Of a stretch of DNA of 33,457 nt, positions 13,999 to 21,786 are shown piece after piece. The stretch's first letter is position 1; each line of letters starts with the position of its first letter. The notes beneath the pieces were generated by a model. It ran no database searches. It had not been told where the DNA came from and saw only the letters and a program-made list of their open reading frames with translations. Source of the DNA: Chitinophagaceae bacterium (GTDB lineage: Bacteria; Bacteroidota; Bacteroidia; Chitinophagales; Chitinophagaceae); assembly GCA_004028765.1 (NCBI GenBank), contig SAIX01000007.1, positions 1-33,457 on the forward strand, in the 5' to 3' direction. The translations under genes and the position numbers were made by a program.

Positions 13999-16857
13999 TT
14001 ATTCGCCACCACCCCTGCGGTTACCACCACCGCCGCCAAATCCGCCGCCACCGAAATTGCCACCACCACGCATATCCATTCCGGGGAACATGCCACGCAT
14101 CTGGTTATTCTGCCCGCGGCCCTGCTGCTGACCAAATGCACGCAGGTTATAAGTGAATGTAAGCATGAAGTAACGGGTAAGTGTTTGCGATACGCTGTTC
14201 ACGATCTGGTTCGCTGAGGCAGATGAACTGACTGCTTTGTTCTGTCCGAGGATATCGAAGCAGCTTAAGCGCAATTCGCCCGCTTTGTTTTTCAGGAACT
14301 GTTTGGCTATCGAAGGCGTGATCAGGAATACCGTGGTGTTGTATCCGGGAGGACGGTTTCCATAATGCGTGTAATCAAAATCACTCGCGAGTATCCATCC
14401 ATTGCTGGAATACAAGGTGAAATCAGCCGCCATACTTGCCGTAGTGTAATTGGTATTCTGGCTGGCAGAGAGCGAATTCCTGATCGGGTTAACCGAATAG
14501 GAAGTGCTCAGGTTCATATCAAAATTGTTCTTCAGGTTGGTGGTCCATTTTACCGTTTCCCCGATGGTTGTGCTCTTCGTTTCATTGCGCACATTATTGA
14601 GCAATGACTGGCTGCTGTTGTAAGATGCATTGGTTTGCAGGCTCAGGTTCGATTTGGGCGATTTGATCGGGAAACTGTAGTTGAAATACCCGTTCAGGTT
14701 ATACGTGCTTCCAAGGTTTACATAGGTAGTGGTTTTTCCGCCATTCGGGTTCTGTATGATAGAACTCACGATATCATTGCCTGTAACATTCCCGTTGATG
14801 GTTAAAAAGATCAAACGCTGTGTAAACGGATCGAAGGAGTTATACAGCACTCGGATGCTGTTATTGAATGAAGGCGTAAGCGATGGGTTACCAATGGTGA
14901 AATTGATGGAATCAGAAGTGGTTTTGATGGGCTGCATCTGCGAAACACTCGGAACCCCCGTTCTCCCGAAATAAAACACACGCAGGCTTTTGGTGCGGGT
15001 GAAATTATAGGTGAAGATCATGCTCGGTGTAAAATTGGTAAAGCTCCGTTTCACGACCACATTCTTGGTGGTATTGTTGTTATCAATATCCTGGAACTGC
15101 AAACCCGCACCCACGTTGATGTTGAACTTGGTTTGCTGCAAACGCCAGCTCAGGTTGGCTGTATTGGAGATATTGGTGTATTTGTATGAGTTGCTGAACA
15201 GGCTGTCGAATTTGCTGAACTTGCCTGAGCTATTATCATACTGGTAAGTCCGGTTGATCGTGGTGCTGTTATTGTAACTGTAAGAATACCGGAATTCGAT
15301 CATCTGGTTCTTGCTGATCGGTTCAGTATAAGAAAGAGTTGGACTGAATGATACTGATTTCGATGAATCGATATAGTACTGGTTCAGCGTATCCGTTTTT
15401 ACAAAAGGCTTGAAGAAAGAGTTTACAGAATAGTTCTTGCCATCACCATTATTCTCGCTCGCAGAGAAATTCAGGTCAAGCGACATGGTACGGCCTCTTT
15501 TCGCAAAGCGGTGACGGAGCGTTAAGTTCGAACCATTGATATTGTATCCGCTGTTATAGCTGGACGAAGTGCTGGTTGAACTGTTGATCGGCGCATTATT
15601 TTTACCACCCGTGGTTACAGTTTGCGAAGTAGATACCGGGTTGGTGCTCTGCAAACGCACGTTGGGGCGGAAAATAAATGAGTTCATCGAATCGATCCTG
15701 TCTTCAATATTAAAACTGAACGAATGGTTTTCAGAACGCGTTTCAGCAGATGATTTTGACGCATTGTAAGTGGAAGAATCGCTGTTCAGGATATTTTCAG
15801 TAAGACTGTTCTGGCCCGTATTCACTTTGGGTGTATTGTATGTATAGCTGCCATAGGCATCCACTTTCGGGCTCCATGCATCGCGATAATTAAGGCCGCC
15901 AGCCAGTACCGTAGTGATGCCGCTGCTGGAAGCACCCCCGCCAAAATTGCCACCGCCGCCGCCAAATCCGCCGCCACCTCCACCACCACCGCGGCCACCG
16001 CCGATATTGTTGATGGTGAAATTCTGTTTGTTTACATCATTCGCCTGGCCCTGGAAAGTAAGCTGGCGATCGCCGCTCATGCGGGTAAAATTGAAACTTT
16101 CGTCATAACGGCCATCCGAGCCGGCACCCGCAACGGCTTTCCCGAACATGCCTTTTTTCTTGTCTTTTTTGGTGGTGATATTGAGTGTTTTTACCCGGTT
16201 ACCATCATCAAAACCGCTGAATTTGGCCTGGTCGCTCATATCATCAAACACCTGGATCTTGTCGATCACATCGGGAGGAAGGTTGCGCGTAGCCATTTTG
16301 GGATCGTCATTAAAAAATCTTTTCCCATCCACCAGTACCCGCTGTACCTGTTCGCCCTGGGCTTTGATGGTTCCGTCTTTTCCCACTTCCATACCCGGTA
16401 TTTTCCGGATCAGGTCTTCTGCAACGGCATTGGGTTTGGTTTTAAAAGCAGAAGCGCTTACTTCCATCGTATCTTTTTTCATCCGGATCAGCGATTCCGT
16501 AACAGTAACGTTCCCAAGATCATTGGCCGATGTTTTTAAGTAAATATTGCCCACATTTACCGATGCATTTGTTTTGGAAAAGCTGATCTTTTTTGAATAA
16601 GGCTCATATCCCTGGAATTTCACCTGCAGGATCATATCGCCGAAAGGGATATTCAGGAGGGAGAAACTGCCGTCTTCTTTTGCCAGCGTAAACACTTCCA
16701 GGGATGAGTCGCGGGCATCGAGTATGGTTACAGAAGCATCTTTGAGCGATTGCTTACCAAGGGTGTCCAGCAGTTTACCTCTTACCGAGCCCGTGGTTTG
16801 GGCCGTGCCGGCAAGGCTGCAAAGAATAAATCCCAGTATCGTAAAAATCTTGTTCAT
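13999..16857 (-). CDS. Outer-membrane beta-barrel protein with glycine-rich inserts
   Basis: 952 residues with signal peptide MNKIFTILGFILCSLAGTAQ. A carboxypeptidase-regulatory-like domain (about 22-105) is followed by a plug-like region (NAVAEDLIRKIPGM, RVLVDGKRFF, DPKMATRNL, about 143-195). A long beta-barrel follows. Two low-complexity Gly tracts stand out: residues about 286-308 (GGGRGGGGGGGGFGGGGG) just after the plug, and the final 33 residues (RGGGNFGGGGFGGGGGNRRG). The family is the same as 317-3142, with clear sequence similarity, but the paralogue has much less glycine. Its own promoter (16883-16890) and terminator make it monocistronic. Substrate unknown. Confidence 0.87.
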   Translation of the reverse strand: MNKIFTILGFILCSLAGTAQTTGSVRGKLLDTLGKQSLKDASVTILDARDSSLEVFTLAKEDGSFSLLNIPFGDMILQVKFQGYEPYSKKISFSKTNASVNVGNIYLKTSANDLGNVTVTESLIRMKKDTMEVSASAFKTKPNAVAEDLIRKIPGMEVGKDGTIKAQGEQVQRVLVDGKRFFNDDPKMATRNLPPDVIDKIQVFDDMSDQAKFSGFDDGNRVKTLNITTKKDKKKGMFGKAVAGAGSDGRYDESFNFTRMSGDRQLTFQGQANDVNKQNFTINNIGGGRGGGGGGGGFGGGGGNFGGGASSSGITTVLAGGLNYRDAWSPKVDAYGSYTYNTPKVNTGQNSLTENILNSDSSTYNASKSSAETRSENHSFSFNIEDRIDSMNSFIFRPNVRLQSTNPVSTSQTVTTGGKNNAPINSSTSTSSSYNSGYNINGSNLTLRHRFAKRGRTMSLDLNFSASENNGDGKNYSVNSFFKPFVKTDTLNQYYIDSSKSVSFSPTLSYTEPISKNQMIEFRYSYSYNNSTTINRTYQYDNSSGKFSKFDSLFSNSYKYTNISNTANLSWRLQQTKFNINVGAGLQFQDIDNNNTTKNVVVKRSFTNFTPSMIFTYNFTRTKSLRVFYFGRTGVPSVSQMQPIKTTSDSINFTIGNPSLTPSFNNSIRVLYNSFDPFTQRLIFLTINGNVTGNDIVSSIIQNPNGGKTTTYVNLGSTYNLNGYFNYSFPIKSPKSNLSLQTNASYNSSQSLLNNVRNETKSTTIGETVKWTTNLKNNFDMNLSTSYSVNPIRNSLSASQNTNYTTASMAADFTLYSSNGWILASDFDYTHYGNRPPGYNTTVFLITPSIAKQFLKNKAGELRLSCFDILGQNKAVSSSASANQIVNSVSQTLTRYFMLTFTYNLRAFGQQQGRGQNNQMRGMFPGMDMRGGGNFGGGGFGGGGGNRRGGGE

Positions 16858-16882
16858 ATACGCACAGATATTAGTAAGAATG

Positions 16883-16890
16883 CAAATATA
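16883..16890 (-). promoter_or_regulatory. -7 promoter box (TATATTTG)
   Basis: TATATTTG on the minus strand is a perfect TAnnTTTG, 25 bp before the ATG at 16857. A TTG lies 22 bp upstream, slightly long for the -33 spacing. Confidence 0.5.
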
Positions 16891-17110
16891 ATTTATTGTA
16901 ACCGCCGGCCTCCAATCATCAATACAAACGGAAAACTACTGGGATAGTTGGGTATGGTACTATGCAAATCGGTGAAAATAAGGGCATTTTAGGTAGGCTT
17001 TTCACAGCGGGTTGATTGGTCGGGAATGAAGGGGGATTCACCGAAACCGAAATCCGGCCTGATATCCCGCGTGTTATGACCGAAGCATAAAAGCTCCGAT
17101 TTTTTAGCAT
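16891..17110. other. Divergent intergenic region
   Basis: About 220 bases between the minus-strand outer-membrane gene and the plus-strand cassette. It holds a 13-base exact copy (16955-16967, tggtactatgcaa) of one half of the PadR-type operator found at 33332-33356. The inverted partner half is missing. Nothing else stands out. Confidence 0.35.
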
Positions 17111-17118
17111 TACCTTGC
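17111..17118 (+). promoter_or_regulatory. Possible -7 box for the envelope cassette
   Basis: TACCTTGC resembles TAnnTTTG (two mismatches) and lies 23 bp before the ATG at 17141. A T-rich stretch lies just upstream. Weak. Confidence 0.25.
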
Positions 17119-17140
17119 AGCCGTTTTCAATGATCACATC

Positions 17141-17509
17141 ATGCTGAAAAAAACAGCCGCATTCCTTTTGTTGCTGTGCCTGATGGCACAAAGCTTCAGC
17201 AATGCCATGATCGTGGGTGGCTACTATGTGAACACGGAATCTTATGCCCGGAACTGTATCAACAAAGCAAAACCCCAGCTTCATTGCAACGGGAAATGCC
17301 AGATGCTGAAAAAGCTGAAACAGGAGCAGAAAAAAGACCAGCAAAACCCTGAACGCCGCAACAGCGGTAAAGAAGAAGTGCTTTCTTCCAGGTCTTTTTT
17401 TGCGACTGTTACGGATTACATCCCTGCCGGAGCTGCCCACCGAACTATTGAAACAGCTTCGCCGCTTTGCGACAGGCCGTCTTCTGTTTTCCATCCGCCA
17501 GGCGCCTGA
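17141..17509 (+). CDS. Small exported Cys-containing protein
   Basis: 122 residues. The signal peptide MLKKTAAFLLLLCLMAQSFS is followed by a short conserved core, NCINKAKPQLHCNGKCQMLKKLKQEQKK (three Cys within about 15 residues). The tail is Arg/Ser/Pro-rich and looks disordered. I recognise the C-N-K...C-N-G-K-C pattern as a small hypothetical family in Bacteroidetes, often near envelope metal or TonB genes, but no function is assigned. It is first of three same-strand genes that end at one terminator (18917). The conserved Cys pattern and the neighbours suggest metal binding or a disulfide role; this is inference. Confidence 0.75.
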   Translation: MLKKTAAFLLLLCLMAQSFSNAMIVGGYYVNTESYARNCINKAKPQLHCNGKCQMLKKLKQEQKKDQQNPERRNSGKEEVLSSRSFFATVTDYIPAGAAHRTIETASPLCDRPSSVFHPPGA

Positions 17510-17617
17510 AACCCTGCTCCGACTTTTATTTATTACCTGATTTAATTAACCGGATCTGTTATCCTGTAACGGCGCATTATGCCGTATACAGGTAACGGCA
17601 TCTCCCAATCAATCTAT

Positions 17618-18532
17618 ATGAAAAAATATATCAGCTTATTTCTTTTTTTACTGATCAGCAATTTCACCGTACAGGCCTGTGAAATCTGTGGCTGTGGCGT
17701 GGGCAATCTTTATATCGGGCAGTTGCCGGGCTTTAAAACGCGTTTTGTGGGTATCCGTTACCAGTACATGCGATACAAATCTGAGATGGCCACTGATAAA
17801 TCGCAGTTCAGTAAAGACGCATATCAGACCACTGAATTATGGGCAGGCTGGAATATCGGCAGCCGCTGGCAGGTGCTGGCATTTGTTCCCTGGCGTTTCA
17901 ATAAAAAAATATCAGATGATGGTATCAAACAAAACAACGGACTTGGCGATATCAGTCTGCTCGCCAATTATTCCCTCTTGCATACCCGCAGTACAAACCT
18001 GGGTAATAAGATCGTTGAGCAGCAGGTATGGACAGGTGCAGGTATCAAACTCGCTACAGGCGCTTATCATGTAGACCTGACCGACCCCACTGCGAATATC
18101 GGTGATGCCAATTCGCAGAACGGTACGGGCAGTGTGTCTTATTTATTCAACACACAATACCAGTTGCGCATCGGGCAGAACGGGATGGCTGCTTCTCTTC
18201 AATACCAGGCAAATACCACCAATGCAGAAGGGTATCGTTTTGGGAACCGCTTTACTGGGGCTTTGTATGCCTATCACCGTTACCGCATCAATGGTGTTTC
18301 CCTGTCGCCCAACTTGGGTTTGCTGTTCGACCATAACAACAGTAACAGCCTGAACCATGAAACGGTTGCAGAAACCGGCGGGCACAGGATAAACCTGACA
18401 GGGGGCGTTGAGATCGGCCTGAAAAGATTCAGTATCGGTTTGAATACACAGTTGCCTTTGCAGCAGCAATATGCTTCGGGGCAAACCCTTTTAACAAACC
18501 ATACGGTTTTGCACCTAAGCATTGCATTCTGA
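17618..18532 (+). CDS. Outer-membrane beta-barrel protein with N-terminal CEICGCG motif
   Basis: 304 residues from the ATG at 17618 (MKKYISLFLFLLISNFTVQA signal peptide); the frame to 17579 lacks signal-like sequence. The mature protein opens with C-E-I-C-G-C-G, three Cys that could bind a metal. After that come alternating aromatic beta-strands (YQYMRYKSEM, LWAGWNIGSRWQVLAFVPW, WTGAGIKLATGAYHVDL) and a terminal Phe (HLSIAF), typical of an outer-membrane barrel. The family is known as putative transporter/outer-membrane proteins in Bacteroidetes. It lies between a small Cys protein and a YHS lipoprotein, consistent with an envelope metal-handling role. Substrate not determined. Confidence 0.8.
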   Translation: MKKYISLFLFLLISNFTVQACEICGCGVGNLYIGQLPGFKTRFVGIRYQYMRYKSEMATDKSQFSKDAYQTTELWAGWNIGSRWQVLAFVPWRFNKKISDDGIKQNNGLGDISLLANYSLLHTRSTNLGNKIVEQQVWTGAGIKLATGAYHVDLTDPTANIGDANSQNGTGSVSYLFNTQYQLRIGQNGMAASLQYQANTTNAEGYRFGNRFTGALYAYHRYRINGVSLSPNLGLLFDHNNSNSLNHETVAETGGHRINLTGGVEIGLKRFSIGLNTQLPLQQQYASGQTLLTNHTVLHLSIAF

Positions 18533-18576
18533 TCTTCCTTATTTTTGATGATTACCAACAAACACAAACCTGACTC

Positions 18577-18897
18577 ATGAAACAGATCCGTTATTTTATC
18601 GTTGCCGCTGCAGGGATGTTCGCGATGGTTGCCTGCCAGAACGGCCCCGCCAAGCAGGAAACCAAACCCAGCGCAGATACCGTAGCCATGAAACCCGATT
18701 CAACCGCCAATATTTTTGAGCACATGCTGGTGGACAATATGAAAGACCCCAGTTGCGGTATGCCTGTTTCAGCCGGCATCGGCGATACGGCGCATTATAA
18801 AGACAAGGTCCTTGGTTTTTGTTCCAAAGAATGTAAGGCCGAATTTGAGAAGAACCCCGAAGGCATGATCGCCGCGGCGGATCTGAAAAAGAAATAA
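18577..18897 (+). CDS. YHS-domain lipoprotein
   Basis: 106 residues. The signal ends in lipobox FAMVAC (Cys20), so it is a membrane-anchored lipoprotein. After a linker rich in Lys/Thr/Asp comes a YHS domain: DPSCGMPVSAGIGDTAHYKDKV-like start, then GFCSKECKAEFEKNPEG. The conserved Cys in CGM and the FCSxxCxxxF pair are the putative metal ligands. YHS domains are linked to copper and other soft-metal trafficking. It starts 44 bp after the barrel gene and is followed by a strong terminator, so it is the last gene of the three. Confidence 0.88.
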   Translation: MKQIRYFIVAAAGMFAMVACQNGPAKQETKPSADTVAMKPDSTANIFEHMLVDNMKDPSCGMPVSAGIGDTAHYKDKVLGFCSKECKAEFEKNPEGMIAAADLKKK

Positions 18898-18916
18898 AAC
18901 AACCCATTATTTTACG

Positions 18917-18947
18917 AAGGGCCGTTAGTAACGGCCCTTTTTTATTT
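18917..18947 (+). terminator. Rho-independent terminator of the envelope cassette
   Basis: A 10-bp perfect stem (18917-18926, aagggccgtt, with 18930-18939) and a 3-nt loop, running into TTTTTTATTT. It is 20 bp past the YHS lipoprotein stop. Confidence 0.9.
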
Positions 18948-19044
18948 GCATTCATCGGTACAAAAGCCGGTATCCCCGATAAAGCAGGCGGGTGCAGCAA
19001 CATCGCAGGAGATATTTGTATCAGGCTATTGCCAAAACACTTTC

Positions 19045-21717
19045 ATGCCATTTTTGTTCTCACCCGCTCACCCGGCGCTCCGTTCTTTTTTTCTCTTTTG
19101 GGGAAAGTGCTGGTGTATTGTGTGTTTTGTTTTGCTGTTGCTCGTATGGGCCTGCCCTGCAGAAGCAAGACATATCAAAGGTGGCTGGATACAATATGAA
19201 TATTCCGGGCCGGGAGCAACATCAGGTACTTCCATTTATAAGATCACAGTATATCTTTTTAAAAATTGTGATTTGCCAGGCCCATTCCCTTCAGCATTGG
19301 GGATTTATGATGCATCAACCTATGTCAATGCGATTACTGTAACAGGTTCTTCCTACAGTTTGCAGGCACAAGCCCTTAAGATCGATTTCGGTCCCTGCAT
19401 CAGTTCTCCTCCAAAAATATGTTACCAGATCTATACCTATTCCACAACGGTTACACTTACCAATAACACCAACGGATACCTGATAGCCGTGCAGGAAGCG
19501 AACCGGGTAGACAGTATCCGCAACCTCGTAAACTCTGCAAGCACCGGCATCACTTTAACGGCTACCATTCCGGGTATATTAAACGGCAACGACTACCATG
19601 TTAACAGCAGCCCGTTTTTTAAATTCACTGATACGGCCGTGATCTGTTACAGTGGCCGTTTTACTTACCAGTTTAATGCAACAGATGCTGATGGCGACAG
19701 TTTGAGTTATTCGTTCGGAAATGGTTTGAATGGCAGTTCACAATTGTCATCGCCGCCATATTCTTCCATCACTTATGCAGGAGGCTATGCAGGAACCACG
19801 CCATTGGGTGGAAATGCAACCATCAACCCGCAAACAGGTCTGATATCCGGGACAGCTCCTTCTGTTATCGGGGAATATGTGATCGCGGTATATGTTGATG
19901 AGTGGCGCAACGGCGTCAAGATCAATACCACCAAAAAAGAATTGCAGATCACGGTTGCCGGTTGTACCCTTTCGGGTGCATCGCTGCAACCGGTGTATCT
20001 CAACTGCAACAATTACAGTTTCAGTTTTCAGAACGAATCGGTTGCATCCAATATCACCAATTACAACTGGGATTTTGGGGTAACATCCTCTACAAAAGAC
20101 ACTTCCACCAATCCGACCCCCACCTTCACTTATACAGATACGGGTACTTATGTTTTAAAACTGGTGGTCAGCAATTCCGGTGGCTGTAAAGATTCGGCAA
20201 CGGCCAGTGTAAAAGTATACCCGGGTTTCAATCCTTCTTTTACAGTTGCAGGAAGTTGTTACCAGTCGCCCTTTGTATTCACCGATAACAGTCTTGTAAA
20301 ATACGGGAACATCACATCCCGTTTGTGGGACCTTGGCGATCCGAATAACAGCAATGATACTTTTTCGGTGGCAAGCCTCAGCTACCAATATAGCAAACCA
20401 GGTACCGCAACGGCCACAATATCCATTACCAGTTCTGTAGGATGTGCTGGCAGTTTTACAAAAACTGTGACGATCAACGACAAACCCTATATCTATCTTC
20501 CCTTTACCGATACGCTGATCTGTAGCATCGATACACTTCCGCTGAAAGCACAGAGCACGGGAACTTTTCACTGGTCGCCCAATTACCGGATCTCAGATAC
20601 AAATGCCGTAAGTCCGCTGGTATATCCCAGAGATACCACTACCTATACGCTGATTGTTCGTGATCAGGGTTGTGTAGACAGTGCCAAGATCAAAGTGAAT
20701 GTGCTGCAGTTTATCAAAGTGTCGATTGCGGCAGATACGGGCATCTGCAAAAGCGACAGCATTGTTTTACGACCTGTAAGTGATGCATTGAGTTACAAAT
20801 GGCGCGAGTCCGGCACCGGAAGCAGCATGAGCAGCGCTGCCGTTAAATACCCGAAAGTGGCACCTGTTACTACAACCACTTATTATGTAACGGCCAACCT
20901 GGGTTACTGCCAGGATAGTGCAAAAATAAAAGTGAATGTGGCGCCTTATCCTGTTGCACAACTGGGTGCAGATACAGTGGTATGTTTTGGAAAACGTGTT
21001 CAGTTATCGGCTCGTTTTACCGGAAGCAGTTTCAGCTGGAGCAATACCGCCACGCTGATCAATACCAATACGCTTACTCCAATAGCGGGCCCGGTAAAAA
21101 CAACAAGTTATATTTTTACTGCTGCTGATACTTCTTATTGCCCCAAACCGGTGAGCGATACCATTGTGGTGAAAGTGATCCCGCCATTTAATATAGATGC
21201 AGGGGCTGATACGGTTACCAGCGTTGGCCAGGCACTGCAACTCGCTGTCAGCGGAAGCGACCCTGCCTGGAAATACAAGTGGGACCCTTCGCTTTATCTT
21301 GATAATGGAACGATTTATAATCCCGTTGTTACGATACCAGCCACTGCAACGATTGATTCGATCCGATATTATGTTACGGTAACCACACCCGAAGGCTGTA
21401 CCGCCAGCGATAATATCCGGGTCATGATCTATCGAAACGGACCGGAGATCTATGTGCCATCCGCTTTTACACCCAATGGAGACGGAAAAAATGATGTGTT
21501 ACGGCCTTACCTGGTTGGCATTGCAAATTTTGATTTTTTTACCGTGTATAACCGCTGGGGGCAGGTGGTATTCAGTACCACAAACCGCTCCCAGGGATGG
21601 GATGGCACTTTACATGGCGCAGCACAGGGAAGCGGTGCTTATGTATATGTAACAAAAGGAGAAGACTATACCGGCAAAACGATTTTCAGGAAAGGGACAG
21701 TGGTACTGATTCGATAG
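19045..21717 (+). CDS. Large secreted PKD-domain protein with type IX (type B) sorting domain
   Basis: 890 residues from ATG 19045; the signal/transmembrane segment is CWCIVCFVLLLLVWACPAEA. RHIKGGWIQYEY follows, the usual start of this gliding/adhesin-like family. Residues about 240-330 hold a cadherin-like/putative-Ig stretch (DADGDSLSYSF...TGLISGTAP). About 339-390 is a PKD domain (YNWDFG...TYTDTGTYVLKLVVSN). Further Ig/PKD-like repeats follow with regular CxxxxxLPLKA or CFGKRVQL words. The last 90 residues are a CHU_C domain: VPSAFTPNGDGKND, FTVYNRWGQVVF, GWDGTLHG, GTVVLIR. That domain targets proteins to the type IX secretion system, so the product is expected at the cell surface or outside. 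Partner and ligand unknown. Confidence 0.88.
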   Translation: MPFLFSPAHPALRSFFLFWGKCWCIVCFVLLLLVWACPAEARHIKGGWIQYEYSGPGATSGTSIYKITVYLFKNCDLPGPFPSALGIYDASTYVNAITVTGSSYSLQAQALKIDFGPCISSPPKICYQIYTYSTTVTLTNNTNGYLIAVQEANRVDSIRNLVNSASTGITLTATIPGILNGNDYHVNSSPFFKFTDTAVICYSGRFTYQFNATDADGDSLSYSFGNGLNGSSQLSSPPYSSITYAGGYAGTTPLGGNATINPQTGLISGTAPSVIGEYVIAVYVDEWRNGVKINTTKKELQITVAGCTLSGASLQPVYLNCNNYSFSFQNESVASNITNYNWDFGVTSSTKDTSTNPTPTFTYTDTGTYVLKLVVSNSGGCKDSATASVKVYPGFNPSFTVAGSCYQSPFVFTDNSLVKYGNITSRLWDLGDPNNSNDTFSVASLSYQYSKPGTATATISITSSVGCAGSFTKTVTINDKPYIYLPFTDTLICSIDTLPLKAQSTGTFHWSPNYRISDTNAVSPLVYPRDTTTYTLIVRDQGCVDSAKIKVNVLQFIKVSIAADTGICKSDSIVLRPVSDALSYKWRESGTGSSMSSAAVKYPKVAPVTTTTYYVTANLGYCQDSAKIKVNVAPYPVAQLGADTVVCFGKRVQLSARFTGSSFSWSNTATLINTNTLTPIAGPVKTTSYIFTAADTSYCPKPVSDTIVVKVIPPFNIDAGADTVTSVGQALQLAVSGSDPAWKYKWDPSLYLDNGTIYNPVVTIPATATIDSIRYYVTVTTPEGCTASDNIRVMIYRNGPEIYVPSAFTPNGDGKNDVLRPYLVGIANFDFFTVYNRWGQVVFSTTNRSQGWDGTLHGAAQGSGAYVYVTKGEDYTGKTIFRKGTVVLIR

Positions 21718-21786
21718 GCTCTTGACAGAAAAAACTTCCCGTTTTTGCGTGAACATTCCCGGTACATGCATGCTGCTGCCGGAACA

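Noticed and set aside
18946..19044. Longer start of the PKD/T9SS protein
   Set aside because: The extension precedes the signal segment and overlaps the region just past a terminator; ATG 19045 gives a normal signal sequence.
21718..21786. Terminator between the converging PKD protein and helicase genes
   Set aside because: Only a short imperfect pairing (ttcccgg with ccggaa) and no T-run on either strand; not strong enough to list.
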